From NCBI RefSeq assembly GCF_036898095.1, contig NC_090765.1, positions 34,185,888 through 34,249,887 of the forward strand: DNA of 64,000 bases, written 5' to 3'. Below are positions 55,711 through 64,000 of the stretch, piece after piece. The notes below the pieces were generated by a model that had not been told where the DNA came from, ran no database searches, and saw only the letters and a list, made by a program, of their open reading frames with translations. Made by a program: the position numbers and the translations under genes. The stretch comes from Palaemon carinicauda. Its lineage: Eukaryota; Arthropoda; Malacostraca; Decapoda; Palaemonidae. Numbering within the stretch: position 1 is the first letter of the stretch; each line of letters opens with the position of its first letter.

Positions 55711-56690
55711 ATCGGATGTCTCTGCTCCCATCCTCACTTGACGGCCATTATTGTTTTGTCTTTTTAATTTACCTTTTTCTTATACTTAATATATTTAAAC
55801 ATTATTGATGTCTATATATATTTTTATGTATAGAAAATAGTAAGTTTCCTTTGCTTTCGGTGTTGTGTGGTGTGTGTTGTGTACGTCTACGAGAGTGATC
55901 GCCGGCTTAGTCAGGCCACCACGATTCTCTTCTTGATCACGGCCATTCACTCCTAGGCCGTTCACTCCATGGTTGCCTTCGTGGAGTACGGTCCCTCTCT
56001 TGAGGTCATTCACCTCTTACTACGTACTACGCCTACGATAGCTTCTCAGGCCGAGTCGCTATTTCGTTTATTTGTCTAAATTATTTTTATGAATATAATT
56101 GTATTTTTAACTTTTCAGCTCGGGGCTCACGTCCCTTTGGGGGTCGGTGATCCTTGGAACATTCAAAGTCAGTTGCATAATTATAATGTTATAATTCCGT
56201 ATTTGTTAAGTTTTCCGTTCCCCCCCTCACCCGGGCATGCCGGGGGGGGGGGGGAGGCATACCTACTTTCGTTCTTATGTTTTACTTTCCCTTGGAGTTT
56301 CTCTTCGGAGTTTCACCCGGGGGAATTTCTGTTAAATAATTATTCTTTTTTATTTTCCTGTTTACGATGCTGTTTCTGCGTGCCTGTTGTGTGCCTTTGA
56401 AGCAGAGCTGTCCTGTTTAGGCCTGGGGAGTCGGCTGTCGCCGCCGTCTCTCGAGGCCATCGTCAGGGGCGTTCCCTTCTCTTAGAAGTTTCCCCGTGAC
56501 TACTGCCAGCTCTTCAGTGCATCCTAGAACGATAAGGAGGTTCGCCTCCAGGGTAGTTAGTTAACTTCCCTTTTTACTTTTCCCTGGTCCTTAGGCGGTT
56601 ATGCTCTTGGGGCTGAGCGGCCGCCCTTGTTACTTGCTCAAGGAGCTGAGCGGCCGCCCTTGTGACTTGCCCAAGGGGCTGAGCGCTTGC
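55711..56690 (+). other. Leader of an unidentified GC-richer element
   Basis: No credible gene; frames such as 56089-56400 have no family. A G13 run lies at 56242-56254. Base composition shifts from AT-rich to GC-rich around 56400. GAGCTGAGCGGCCGCCCTTG-type text repeats near 56590-56680. Confidence 0.4.
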
Positions 56691-57320
56691 AAGGCTGGAC
56701 CATGGTACTAGCGACTATGCTCTCGGGGCTGATCGGTCGCTTCTGTAGCTACGCTCAAGGGGCTGGGCAGCTGCAAGATCAGTCTGGACCCCTCTCGTTC
56801 GCGAGGGAAGCTGCACTAAGGGCTCCTCTTCGGAGGATTGCTCCTTTTGTCTCTTCTACGAAGTGTCTCTTCCCGTTCGCGTGAGAGGACACTCACAGAG
56901 ACTCCTCTTTGGAGGATTGTTCCTGTTTACGTCAGCTGATCTCACGGCCTTTCGGGGCTCCATCACCAGTCTCTTCTACGAAGTGCTCACCTCTCTCGTT
57001 CGCAAGAGAGGCCACTCATAGAGACTCCTCTTCGGAGGATTGTTCCTGTTGACAACAGCTTGCTGTTCAGTCACTAGCACTTCGGTGTTTTGTGACAGGG
57101 AAACTTCGATTTCTCTTTCCCTGACCCTTCGAGGTCTCGGAGCTTTAGTCACGCAGTTCCCTCGGGCTCTCATAAATTTAGTCACTTCTATACTTCGGTG
57201 ATTAGTGACGGAGAAACTTCGGTGATTAGTGATGGAGAAACTTCGGTTTCTCGTTGCGCTGACCCTTCGGGGTCTTGCAACTAATCCCCTCGGGGCCTCG
57301 CTACGCAGGCTACGTTAGAC
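56690..57320. repeat. Array of short stem-loops with TTCG loops
   Basis: Many small inverted repeats closing on TTCG: CTCCTCTTCGGAGGA (56821, 57024), GAAACTTCGGTTTC (57236), GACCCTTCGAGGTC (57122), GACCCTTCGGGGTC (57261), plus related ones such as CTCTCTCGTTCGCAAGAGAG (56992). Two larger blocks (about 56820-56930 and 56955-57060) are imperfect direct repeats containing several of them. C(UUCG)G is a known very stable RNA tetraloop. Confidence 0.7.
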
Positions 57321-57840
57321 CTTTGGTCTATCGTGCCCTCAGTGGACCTGCTGCCTGCTGTATCCGTTCCTGACTGCTGACGCGCCTTGGGGGCCCACGC
57401 TTCCGTTATCCAACGGGCTCATCCCTCCGGGGCAGGGGAGACTTTCTCACACTGTTAGTAAGTCCCTTAAGTGCCAGGTATCCCATGCGCACCAACGTTC
57501 CCTTGCGCGCTAGCGCTCGGCTGCTGTTCCTGCTGTTCCTACAGACTGCCTTCCAGAGACACCCTGCTCCAGTAATTCAATTAGACTGCTACCAACGTTC
57601 TCTGCACACTTCGTTGGGGTTCCTGAGATAGCGCACAGGCGCTCACCAGCGGTTCAGCCTACGGTGTCTCTAAGTCTCTTCTATGAAGGACACCTCTCCC
57701 GTTCGCGGGAAAGGTCCCTCACAGTGACCACTCCTCGGAGTGTTTTGCAGTACTTCAGTTGATCGTCGGCTCTGAAGCAGACCTCCTGGTCCTCTTCAGG
57801 GGATGCCCTCCCTTTTAGGGACACATCCCAGTTCCTGATC
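57320..57840. other. GC-rich stretch without gene
   Basis: Moderately GC-rich, stops in all frames, further weak copies of the blocks seen at 56820 (GTCTCTTCTATGAAGGACAC near 57670). No feature otherwise. Confidence 0.4.
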
Positions 57841-58713
57841 TACGAGTTAGCCGATCCTTTAACCAAGCGCGCGTGCGTGCTCTCTGACGATCTTCTGTTG
57901 CACAGGAGCTTACGATCTTCACTCGTGCGTAACCGCTGAAGATCGCCCGCGTGCGGGATGGTTTCCCGCGCCCAATCTTCGAGGTCCTTCCGCGGTTTTT
58001 CCGCTCGTGATCGTCTAAGATCGTTAGCCGACGATCTTCTGATACGCGATAACGCGTAAGCACTGAAGATCACCCGCACGCGGGAAACCATCCCGCACGC
58101 GGGAAACCATCCCGCACGCGCGCAATCGTCGAAGATCGTTAGCCGATGATCTTCTGATACGCGCTAGGCGCGCAAGCGCCGACGATCTTCATAACGTGCG
58201 TAAGCGGCGAAGATCGTCCCGCGGGCGGTTTTCCGCACGCGATTGGCGACGGCCGTTAGCCGGCGAATTTCAGATCCGGTGATCTTCAGATCCGGCGATC
58301 TTCAGATCCGGCGCTAGGCGCGCAAGCACCGACGATCTTCGTAGTGCGCGTAAGCGCCGAAGATCGTTCTGTGCGCGGGATTGCTTCCTGCGCGCGAAAC
58401 ATTGAGGCTCACGCGATCATCGCGGATCATCCGCGCGCGGTTTCTCGCTCGTCCTCGAGCATTTTTTCCGCTCGTCCACAAGTGGGATGGTTGCCCGCGC
58501 GCGGTCATCACGGATCGTCCGCGCGCGGTCGTCGTAGATCGTCCGCGCGCGATCGTCGTAGATCGTACCGCGCACGGGCACCGAGGTTTCCCGCGCTCGA
58601 TCGCCGGCTATCTTCTCTCGCGAGCGAGCGCCGATAATCTTTGCACACACGTTAGCGCCGAAGATCGTGCGTGCTCGCGTGAATCGCCGACGTTCGTCTT
58701 ACACAGTTGGAGA
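57840..58713. repeat. GATC- and CGCG-rich degenerate repeat array
   Basis: Dense degenerate repetition of CGATCTTC/GAAGATCG with CGCGCGCGG and GCGCAAGCGCCGACGATCTT-type text. The two orientations alternate, so long imperfect hairpins are possible. An exact triple of CCCGCACGCGGGAAACCAT lies at 58070-58115 (the third copy ends differently). CpG content is far above the surroundings. Open frames here are side effects of the composition. It stops at the LTR of the gypsy element. Confidence 0.75.
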
Positions 58714-59184
58714 TGTTACTCGCGCTTAAATAAGATTCACTTTTTGTTCATGAAATGTTTATTATCACTTGGAAGGCATCACATGACAATGATAATATCT
58801 GCAATGAAAGATAGCACGATGAGAAATAAAATGGCATTTGTATCGGCAGTCAAAATAAATTCAATATGAAATTACACTGACACCTAATAGCATATATGGG
58901 TCAGTTAGTAAATTCACAGTATACACAGCTAGCTAATGAACCATTTGCTGCTAGCATATAATAGATAATAAAGTTTAGCTAAAGTCTATAGACAATAATA
59001 CTGTACCATATACGCAGCGAGTAAATGAGCTGCCAAACTGAAACACTGTTTGCTTACATTCTCACAAATGAGCGCCAATGTATAGATGACGCAATACACA
59101 TAAATGAAATAGGATCCTATAATGCACATGAATGAAATAGGATCATATAATAATTATAACATGTACAACAGATATGAATAGACA
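58714..59184 (-). repeat. LTR (3' LTR) of Ty3/Gypsy element
   Basis: A 471-bp segment that on the - strand starts TGTCTATTCATATC and ends CGCGAGTAACA, the TG...CA ends expected of an LTR. A purine-rich tract lies just upstream, and AATAAA (58763-58758 on the - strand) lies near its end. The partner LTR would be beyond the right edge, so identity between the two cannot be checked. Confidence 0.65.
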
Positions 59185-59204
59185 ATCCTCTACCTCCTCC
59201 CAAG
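59185..59204 (-). promoter_or_regulatory. Polypurine tract of the gypsy element
   Basis: On the - strand CTTGGGAGGAGGTAGAGGAT lies directly upstream of the LTR start, the position where plus-strand DNA synthesis is primed in LTR retrotransposons. Confidence 0.65.
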
Positions 59205-59377
59205 TTTTTTTGGGGTACTAATAAGGAAACTCAAAAACAAAACTGAACATGTTAGAGCAATATATGAAAACTACTTTATAAAAGCATATTAGCTATGTGG
59301 CTATGGAGCCTAGCTGAATGAAAAATATATCATTAAGATAAATAAAGGGTGGAAAAGTATTGGTCTGCAAAAACGAA

Positions 59378-62300
59378 TCAATACGTATTACAATCATAGT
59401 CAGTCAAGTAGGCAGGCTTCTTGCGCAGCCTCTGAGGACGATCCGGAGGGGCACTTGGGGGGGCTTGAAAGAAATTATCAGGAGAGGCATCAGGGTGTGC
59501 ATCATGTAGTGCTGCGTCAGGTGCCTGTGGGTGGTGAACAGGTGTTATGGGAGATTGAGGACGTGGTGATGGGGGTGGTGTGGCATCTGTGGGAGATGTA
59601 GGCGCAGGGTATGGCACTTCCAGTCGATCAGTAGAGTGCGGTTCTGTATCAGGTTCTGGTGGCGATGATGGGCGTTGACGTGATTTCTCGTGCTGGGGAA
59701 TTGGGTATCCAATGGTTAATCGTGGTCGTCTTGGAATAGCAGGGATGTATTTCCTCAGAAATTGTCTGTTGCGAAGAGTAGCCCTTCCAGAGCCATCGAC
59801 CCTGACAATGTACTGATCGAATTGACGCACTTCGGACACAACGCCTGTTTTGTCCCATTTTAATGGGTTCGGACCTGTCTGGTTTTGGATGCGGACGTTG
59901 TCGCCAACTCTCAATGGCGGGGGCCGCTTAGTGTGCTCGGTCCAGTACTCGGCCATTCTCATATGGCGATTCCGGAGTGCTTCCTCGCGTTGTGCGAGGG
60001 TGCTTCTCCAAGTGGGATGGGGGTTGTATTTTCCTGGCAAGATGGGGATAAAATCCTTAATGGGCCTTCCGAAGATACACATAGCTGGAGAAACTTTGGT
60101 TTCTTTGTCAGGGGTATTCCGGTATTGAAGGACGGCGCGCTGAAAGGCGTCGATGTTCAGGTCTCCTGTGGGCCCAGTGTTGTCGGTGAGGAGTCTTTTC
60201 GCTATTTTAACGCCAACCTCTGCCCTACAATTAGAATGGGGAAAATAGGTTGAGGAAAGACGATGGTCGACCCCCCAAGCCTGAAGGAAATCTTGAGTGA
60301 TTTTTGCAGAGAACTCTGGGCCACCATCAGAAGAAAGCTCATCAGCGATTCCATATGTTGTGAATATCCTCCGTAGACTGTTGATAAGCCCAGTGGCACC
60401 ATCTGCTGCGCGTTCGATGACAGGCCAATTTGAATACCTGTCCACTACAACGAGGTACTGTTGTCCTTTGTAGTGGAAAAAATCGGCACAAATATGCTGA
60501 AATGGATAGGCAGGAGGGTTTTGTGGATGTGGGGGAAGGGCGGGTTGGGAAGGTGCAATGCGGTTACAGTGATAACAGTTCATACGTGTGTCTTGGAGAT
60601 CTTTAGAGATGCCGGGCCAAAATACAGACGAATCTGCTCGTGCTGTCATCGAGGTGATTCCCTGGTGAGCCGCATGAAGGGCTTGGAGTACTTGTTTACG
60701 AAGGGTGGGGGGGATCACAATTCTGTCTTTGTAGATGACTACACCGTCTACAGTATACAATTCGTGGCGGAACTTATGGTATTCGTGGAGATGCGGTGGT
60801 ACATCATTCTTAGCCTCGGGGATGCCATTTTCAATCAGTGAGATCAGATGTTGAAAGTCCGGGCAGCTGTTAGTTGCAGTTTGAACTTTGTCCCACGTCA
60901 CTGAGCCGAGGGTTTGCAGGGATGTAACGTGTGCACACTGCAGGGCAGAGTCGATATCATCCTTTATTTCATCACTACAGGAGTGCATGGATGCGATGTC
61001 GTCCTGCAAACGTAGTTTCATTGAAGGACCATTGCCTGTGGGATGTCGTGAGAGCGTGTCGGCTGCTTTGTGTTTTGTGCCAGGAACATGGACCATTTCG
61101 AAGCGGTATCGTAGTGTCTTTTCTTTTAAGTTTCGAAGGCGAGCGTTGGAGATGTCTTCAAAAGATCGATCACCAAAGATTTTAAGTAGGGGCTTGTGGT
61201 CCACTGCGATGAACAAGCTAGGGCATCCAAGGACGAAGAATCTGGTTTTGTTAAGGGCTTCCACTACAGCCAAGGCCTCTCCTTCAATGGGTGCATAACG
61301 AGACTCTGCTGGGTGTGTGAATCTACTCCCAATTAAGGTGGTTTTCCAGCCCGATTTGCAGCAAAATGGCCGGGTTGGTGTGCACAGGCAGTGTTTTTGG
61401 GTGAGCCAGAACCCAATGCCTGATTTGGACCAGTCTGTAGCAAGGCATGTTGGTTTTTCTTTATCGTAGATCTGAACGCCCCTCTTGATTTCGTCGATTA
61501 TGTGATCTTTAGATTCCTCAAAAAGGGTGTCCATGTGTCTGTCCCAACAGAAAGGGTTGCCAGGGCGCAAAAAGTTACGAAACGGGGTCATGCGTTTGGT
61601 CATAGAGAAGGCATAAGAGACTTGATTGATGAGGCCAAACCAGGAGCGCACGTCGGTTATGTTTTTTGGTGTGGGGAAATCGCGTATGGCAGACAAATAT
61701 TTCTCACATGGCCGGACGCAATCTGGTGTGATTTCAAACCCCGCAAACTGGACAGTGTTAGCTGAAAAAACAAACTTGTCAGGATTTAAAATGATACCAT
61801 TATGACCACAAATATCTAACCATTGTACTGTCTGGAAGAAACTCTCCTCTATGTTGTCTGCCCAGAGCAACGTGTCATCGATGCACTTGGTTTTGTTCGG
61901 GATATGACCGACCAGTTCGTCGTATCGTCTGGAATAGCCGTCACCAGAAGCTATGTATCCTTGTGGGGCCGTGCAATACCTGTAGCGGCCCCATGGTGTG
62001 ATGAATGTTGTTAGGTGACGGTCTTCGGGCCGTAGCGGTACGCTGTGGTATCCATTCCAGGCATCTAAGACGGTTTTACGTTTACCTGCTGGCACTGCAC
62101 GAGCTTGATGGAAAGGGGATGGTGTGTGGTGTGTTTCGCGAGTGGCATGGAGGTTGAGGGCTTGCAGATCTACTGTGCGACGTGGTTTACCATTCTTCTT
62201 GGCGCAAACTACCATACGGCTCATCCATGTGACAGGCTCGCCTATGGGCACCTGTTCGAGGACTCCTAGGTTCACATCCTGGTCCAGTCCTTGTTTTACC

Positions 62301-64000
62301 TCATCCTGCCAGTGAAGGGGAACGGGTATAGGGGTATGTACCGCTACTGGTTCAGCATGTGGATCAATCATTAATTTTAACGGGGGTCCTGACATCATGG
62401 GTAGCTTTTGGTGTTCACATGTATTAAAAGTGCTGGATGCGTAGTGCTCTAGGAGGAACTTCTGCAACTTCTCTCTATTAGCCTCCGTTGCAGCGAATGG
62501 TAACTTTTGGGGTGGTGGTGGGGGGAGTTGTCTCTGGGGGCACGAGCATTCCTCTGTCTGAATATTAGTCGATGATGTTTCCTGTGTCGCTTCGCCAATG
62601 CAGGGGAAGGTGGAAGAGATTATACCTAAGGCGATGCAGCCCTCTTTGCTCAAGTAAATCTTGTCAGAGTTGTCGGTGACATAGGTGATTTGTCTGGTTT
62701 CAACCAATTTACCCCTGTTGTTGGTACCTGTAAAGCGAAGAATAACGGCTCCTAGAATATTTATGCCTTTACTGTTGGCAGCTTTCATGGAGATATTAAC
62801 TGGAATCAGATCAGAATGCTTGATGTGAAGTTTATTCAGAGCATGGATACCTGCCAGACAACTCTGACAGCCTGTGTCTGCCATTACTCGAGCCACTGCT
62901 GCTTTCGGTGGGGCGTGAAGTTTGAAGCCGAAGTGGGAATAGTCTTCTGAGGAAGTGGATATTTTGAGGTTAATGAATGGTTGGGGCCCAGAGGGCCTTT
63001 TAATCCATGATTTTGACATAGTGTCATACTGATGGTGATCAAGTGTAATGGATGAGTTGTTATGATATGTGGTGACAGAACAAAGTTCATTAAACACAGC
63101 ATTATCTTCAGGTTGGATTGCAGCATGTGATTGTATTCCACTTGCCTGAGGTGATTTCTTCCTGCAAACTGAAGCAAAATGGTGTAATTTATTGCAAGAA
63201 AGGCATGTTTTATCAAATGCAGGGCATTCTGATTTTCTGAGACTTGCAGGGGCCTTTCTGCCATGCCCTGTTTTACCACAATAAGAGCAACTCACATCAG
63301 AAGCAGGTTTATTTAAGTCATGTTTCACAATCCTGGTTCGGTTAAACTTTTTGTACGAACTTGAGGCATCGGTGCTTGGGGATTCCGTGAATAAAGACGC
63401 TGAGCGTTTACCGGCTTCTTTTCTTTCTACAAATCTAAAAACTTCTTCTAGTGTCATGTTTTGATTTGTGTTACCCAACAGGTCAAGTTGTATCTCCTGG
63501 TCTTCAATGCCTCTGATAAGGATATCCTGAATAATTGGCTCGGTATAATTCACTTCACTATCGCAGGAAGGGCAATCTAGGAGGAATTTACATATACCAG
63601 CTTGCCCCCTTAATCTGGCTCCAAATGCTCGGATAGGTTCGTCTCTGTCTTGCCTCATATTATGGAGTGTGACCCGTGCCACCATTACATTTTCTTCACG
63701 TACGGCTAGGGCTCGAATGGCAGCAATGACTTCGGCAATAGGTTTTGCGAGGAGGCTGCCTCCAGCAGCTCTAGTCACATCTTTACGTAATTGATCTTCA
63801 CAACACTCTAGCAGCTGAACAACAGCTTCTTGCCCGTTAATGGCTGTGGCATTTACATATTCATCCCACCTTATTAAAAAATATGACCATTCTTCAGTGG
63901 TTCCTGCGGCAGTGATGGTAGGCCTCTTAACCTTTTCCACTTGTGCATGTTGCGCTGCAGCACCTGGTCGAGCAGCAGCTGTGTGGTTTATGCAATGGGC
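59378..64000 (-). CDS. Ty3/Gypsy gag-pol polyprotein, open, truncated at window edge
   Basis: One uninterrupted frame from the right edge to a stop at 59378 (1,520 residues counted from GTG at 63940, about 20 more codons open to 64000). No in-frame ATG is near, so the start lies outside. Order: gag-like N-terminus; two zinc-knuckle-like blocks (CSYCGKTGHG, CLSCNKLHHFASVC; about residues 217-265); protease (VMADTGCQSC, about 350); reverse transcriptase (VDLQALN, VLDAWNGYHSVPL, CIDDTLLWA, about 560-690); RNase H (ATDWSKSGIGFW, EGEALAVVEAL, AVDHKPLL); integrase with HAAHQG and CYHC zinc residues, core Asp in ADFFHY, Asp in SSDGGPEF and Glu in RAEVGVK; a Pro-rich C-terminal tail. PR-RT-RH-IN order is that of Ty3/Gypsy. 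All catalytic residues are present, so the copy may be young. Confidence 0.92.
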   Translation of the reverse strand, partial: AHCINHTAAARPGAAAQHAQVEKVKRPTITAAGTTEEWSYFLIRWDEYVNATAINGQEAVVQLLECCEDQLRKDVTRAAGGSLLAKPIAEVIAAIRALAVREENVMVARVTLHNMRQDRDEPIRAFGARLRGQAGICKFLLDCPSCDSEVNYTEPIIQDILIRGIEDQEIQLDLLGNTNQNMTLEEVFRFVERKEAGKRSASLFTESPSTDASSSYKKFNRTRIVKHDLNKPASDVSCSYCGKTGHGRKAPASLRKSECPAFDKTCLSCNKLHHFASVCRKKSPQASGIQSHAAIQPEDNAVFNELCSVTTYHNNSSITLDHHQYDTMSKSWIKRPSGPQPFINLKISTSSEDYSHFGFKLHAPPKAAVARVMADTGCQSCLAGIHALNKLHIKHSDLIPVNISMKAANSKGINILGAVILRFTGTNNRGKLVETRQITYVTDNSDKIYLSKEGCIALGIISSTFPCIGEATQETSSTNIQTEECSCPQRQLPPPPPQKLPFAATEANREKLQKFLLEHYASSTFNTCEHQKLPMMSGPPLKLMIDPHAEPVAVHTPIPVPLHWQDEVKQGLDQDVNLGVLEQVPIGEPVTWMSRMVVCAKKNGKPRRTVDLQALNLHATRETHHTPSPFHQARAVPAGKRKTVLDAWNGYHSVPLRPEDRHLTTFITPWGRYRYCTAPQGYIASGDGYSRRYDELVGHIPNKTKCIDDTLLWADNIEESFFQTVQWLDICGHNGIILNPDKFVFSANTVQFAGFEITPDCVRPCEKYLSAIRDFPTPKNITDVRSWFGLINQVSYAFSMTKRMTPFRNFLRPGNPFCWDRHMDTLFEESKDHIIDEIKRGVQIYDKEKPTCLATDWSKSGIGFWLTQKHCLCTPTRPFCCKSGWKTTLIGSRFTHPAESRYAPIEGEALAVVEALNKTRFFVLGCPSLFIAVDHKPLLKIFGDRSFEDISNARLRNLKEKTLRYRFEMVHVPGTKHKAADTLSRHPTGNGPSMKLRLQDDIASMHSCSDEIKDDIDSALQCAHVTSLQTLGSVTWDKVQTATNSCPDFQHLISLIENGIPEAKNDVPPHLHEYHKFRHELYTVDGVVIYKDRIVIPPTLRKQVLQALHAAHQGITSMTARADSSVFWPGISKDLQDTRMNCYHCNRIAPSQPALPPHPQNPPAYPFQHICADFFHYKGQQYLVVVDRYSNWPVIERAADGATGLINSLRRIFTTYGIADELSSDGGPEFSAKITQDFLQAWGVDHRLSSTYFPHSNCRAEVGVKIAKRLLTDNTGPTGDLNIDAFQRAVLQYRNTPDKETKVSPAMCIFGRPIKDFIPILPGKYNPHPTWRSTLAQREEALRNRHMRMAEYWTEHTKRPPPLRVGDNVRIQNQTGPNPLKWDKTGVVSEVRQFDQYIVRVDGSGRATLRNRQFLRKYIPAIPRRPRLTIGYPIPQHEKSRQRPSSPPEPDTEPHSTDRLEVPYPAPTSPTDATPPPSPRPQSPITPVHHPQAPDAALHDAHPDASPDNFFQAPPSAPPDRPQRLRKKPAYLTDYDCNTY

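Noticed and set aside
54667..58713. Search for TM3/TM4 exons of the receptor
   Set aside because: No segment with the expected TM3 pattern next to an acceptor was recognised; the remaining exons probably lie beyond the window.
57815..58869. Overlapping Arg/Ser-rich open frames on both strands
   Set aside because: They result from the CGCG/GATC repeats, which contain few stop codons; no conserved domain or start context.
62884..63279. 131-codon frame inside the gypsy gag-pol
   Set aside because: It overlaps the long gag-pol frame in another phase and has no recognisable domain.

Overview
The window looks like a repeat-saturated piece of an arthropod genome, most likely a decapod crustacean. 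The evidence is several families of DIRS-like tyrosine-recombinase (YR) retrotransposons, which are known to be abundant in Decapoda, together with BEL/Pao and Ty3/Gypsy elements, long (TA)n and (AG)n microsatellites, a dispersed repeat of a type I associate with shrimps, and exons of an arthropod-like Cys-loop receptor. Species cannot be fixed from the sequence alone.

Host gene. The only host gene I can support is on the + strand: three exons (26074-26177, 52023-52131, 54443-54666) of a pentameric ligand-gated ion channel. They encode the Cys-loop, the end of the ligand-binding domain, and TM1-TM2. The splice phases agree. The first internal intron is about 25.8 kb and is filled by DIRS elements; the second holds a BEL/Pao relic. 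Upstream exons and TM3-TM4 were not found.

Left third (628-24582). One DIRS element (A1, + strand) is interrupted at a (TA)n tract by a second copy of its own family (A2, - strand, 8153-16944) and by a DIRS of a second family (B1, + strand, 17014-23360). Each insert is bordered by (TA)n. All have inverted terminal repeats (ITRs) plus an internal complementary region (ICR) reading as both element ends fused, the diagnostic DIRS layout. Gene order is spliced gag, RT-RNase H-methyltransferase (MT), then YR; the MT and YR frames overlap by 256 nt in family A and 274 nt in family B.

Middle (24583-51150). Intron sequence carries a SINE-like element, a dispersed repeat, B2 (28491-34762) and B3 (35041-48945). 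B3 is itself interrupted by a third, divergent DIRS (C1, - strand, 38214-45464). An older decayed DIRS follows (49162-51150). All B copies have lost part or all of the RT core while keeping much of the YR gene; only B1 YR and A2 YR are uninterrupted.

Right part (51150-64000). After the receptor exons come two copies of an unidentified terminal-type repeat, a 3 kb GC-rich tract with many short stem-loops and GATC-containing repeats, and a Ty3/Gypsy element on the - strand: one LTR (58714-59184) and an uninterrupted gag-pol frame of more than 1,500 codons that runs off the right edge.
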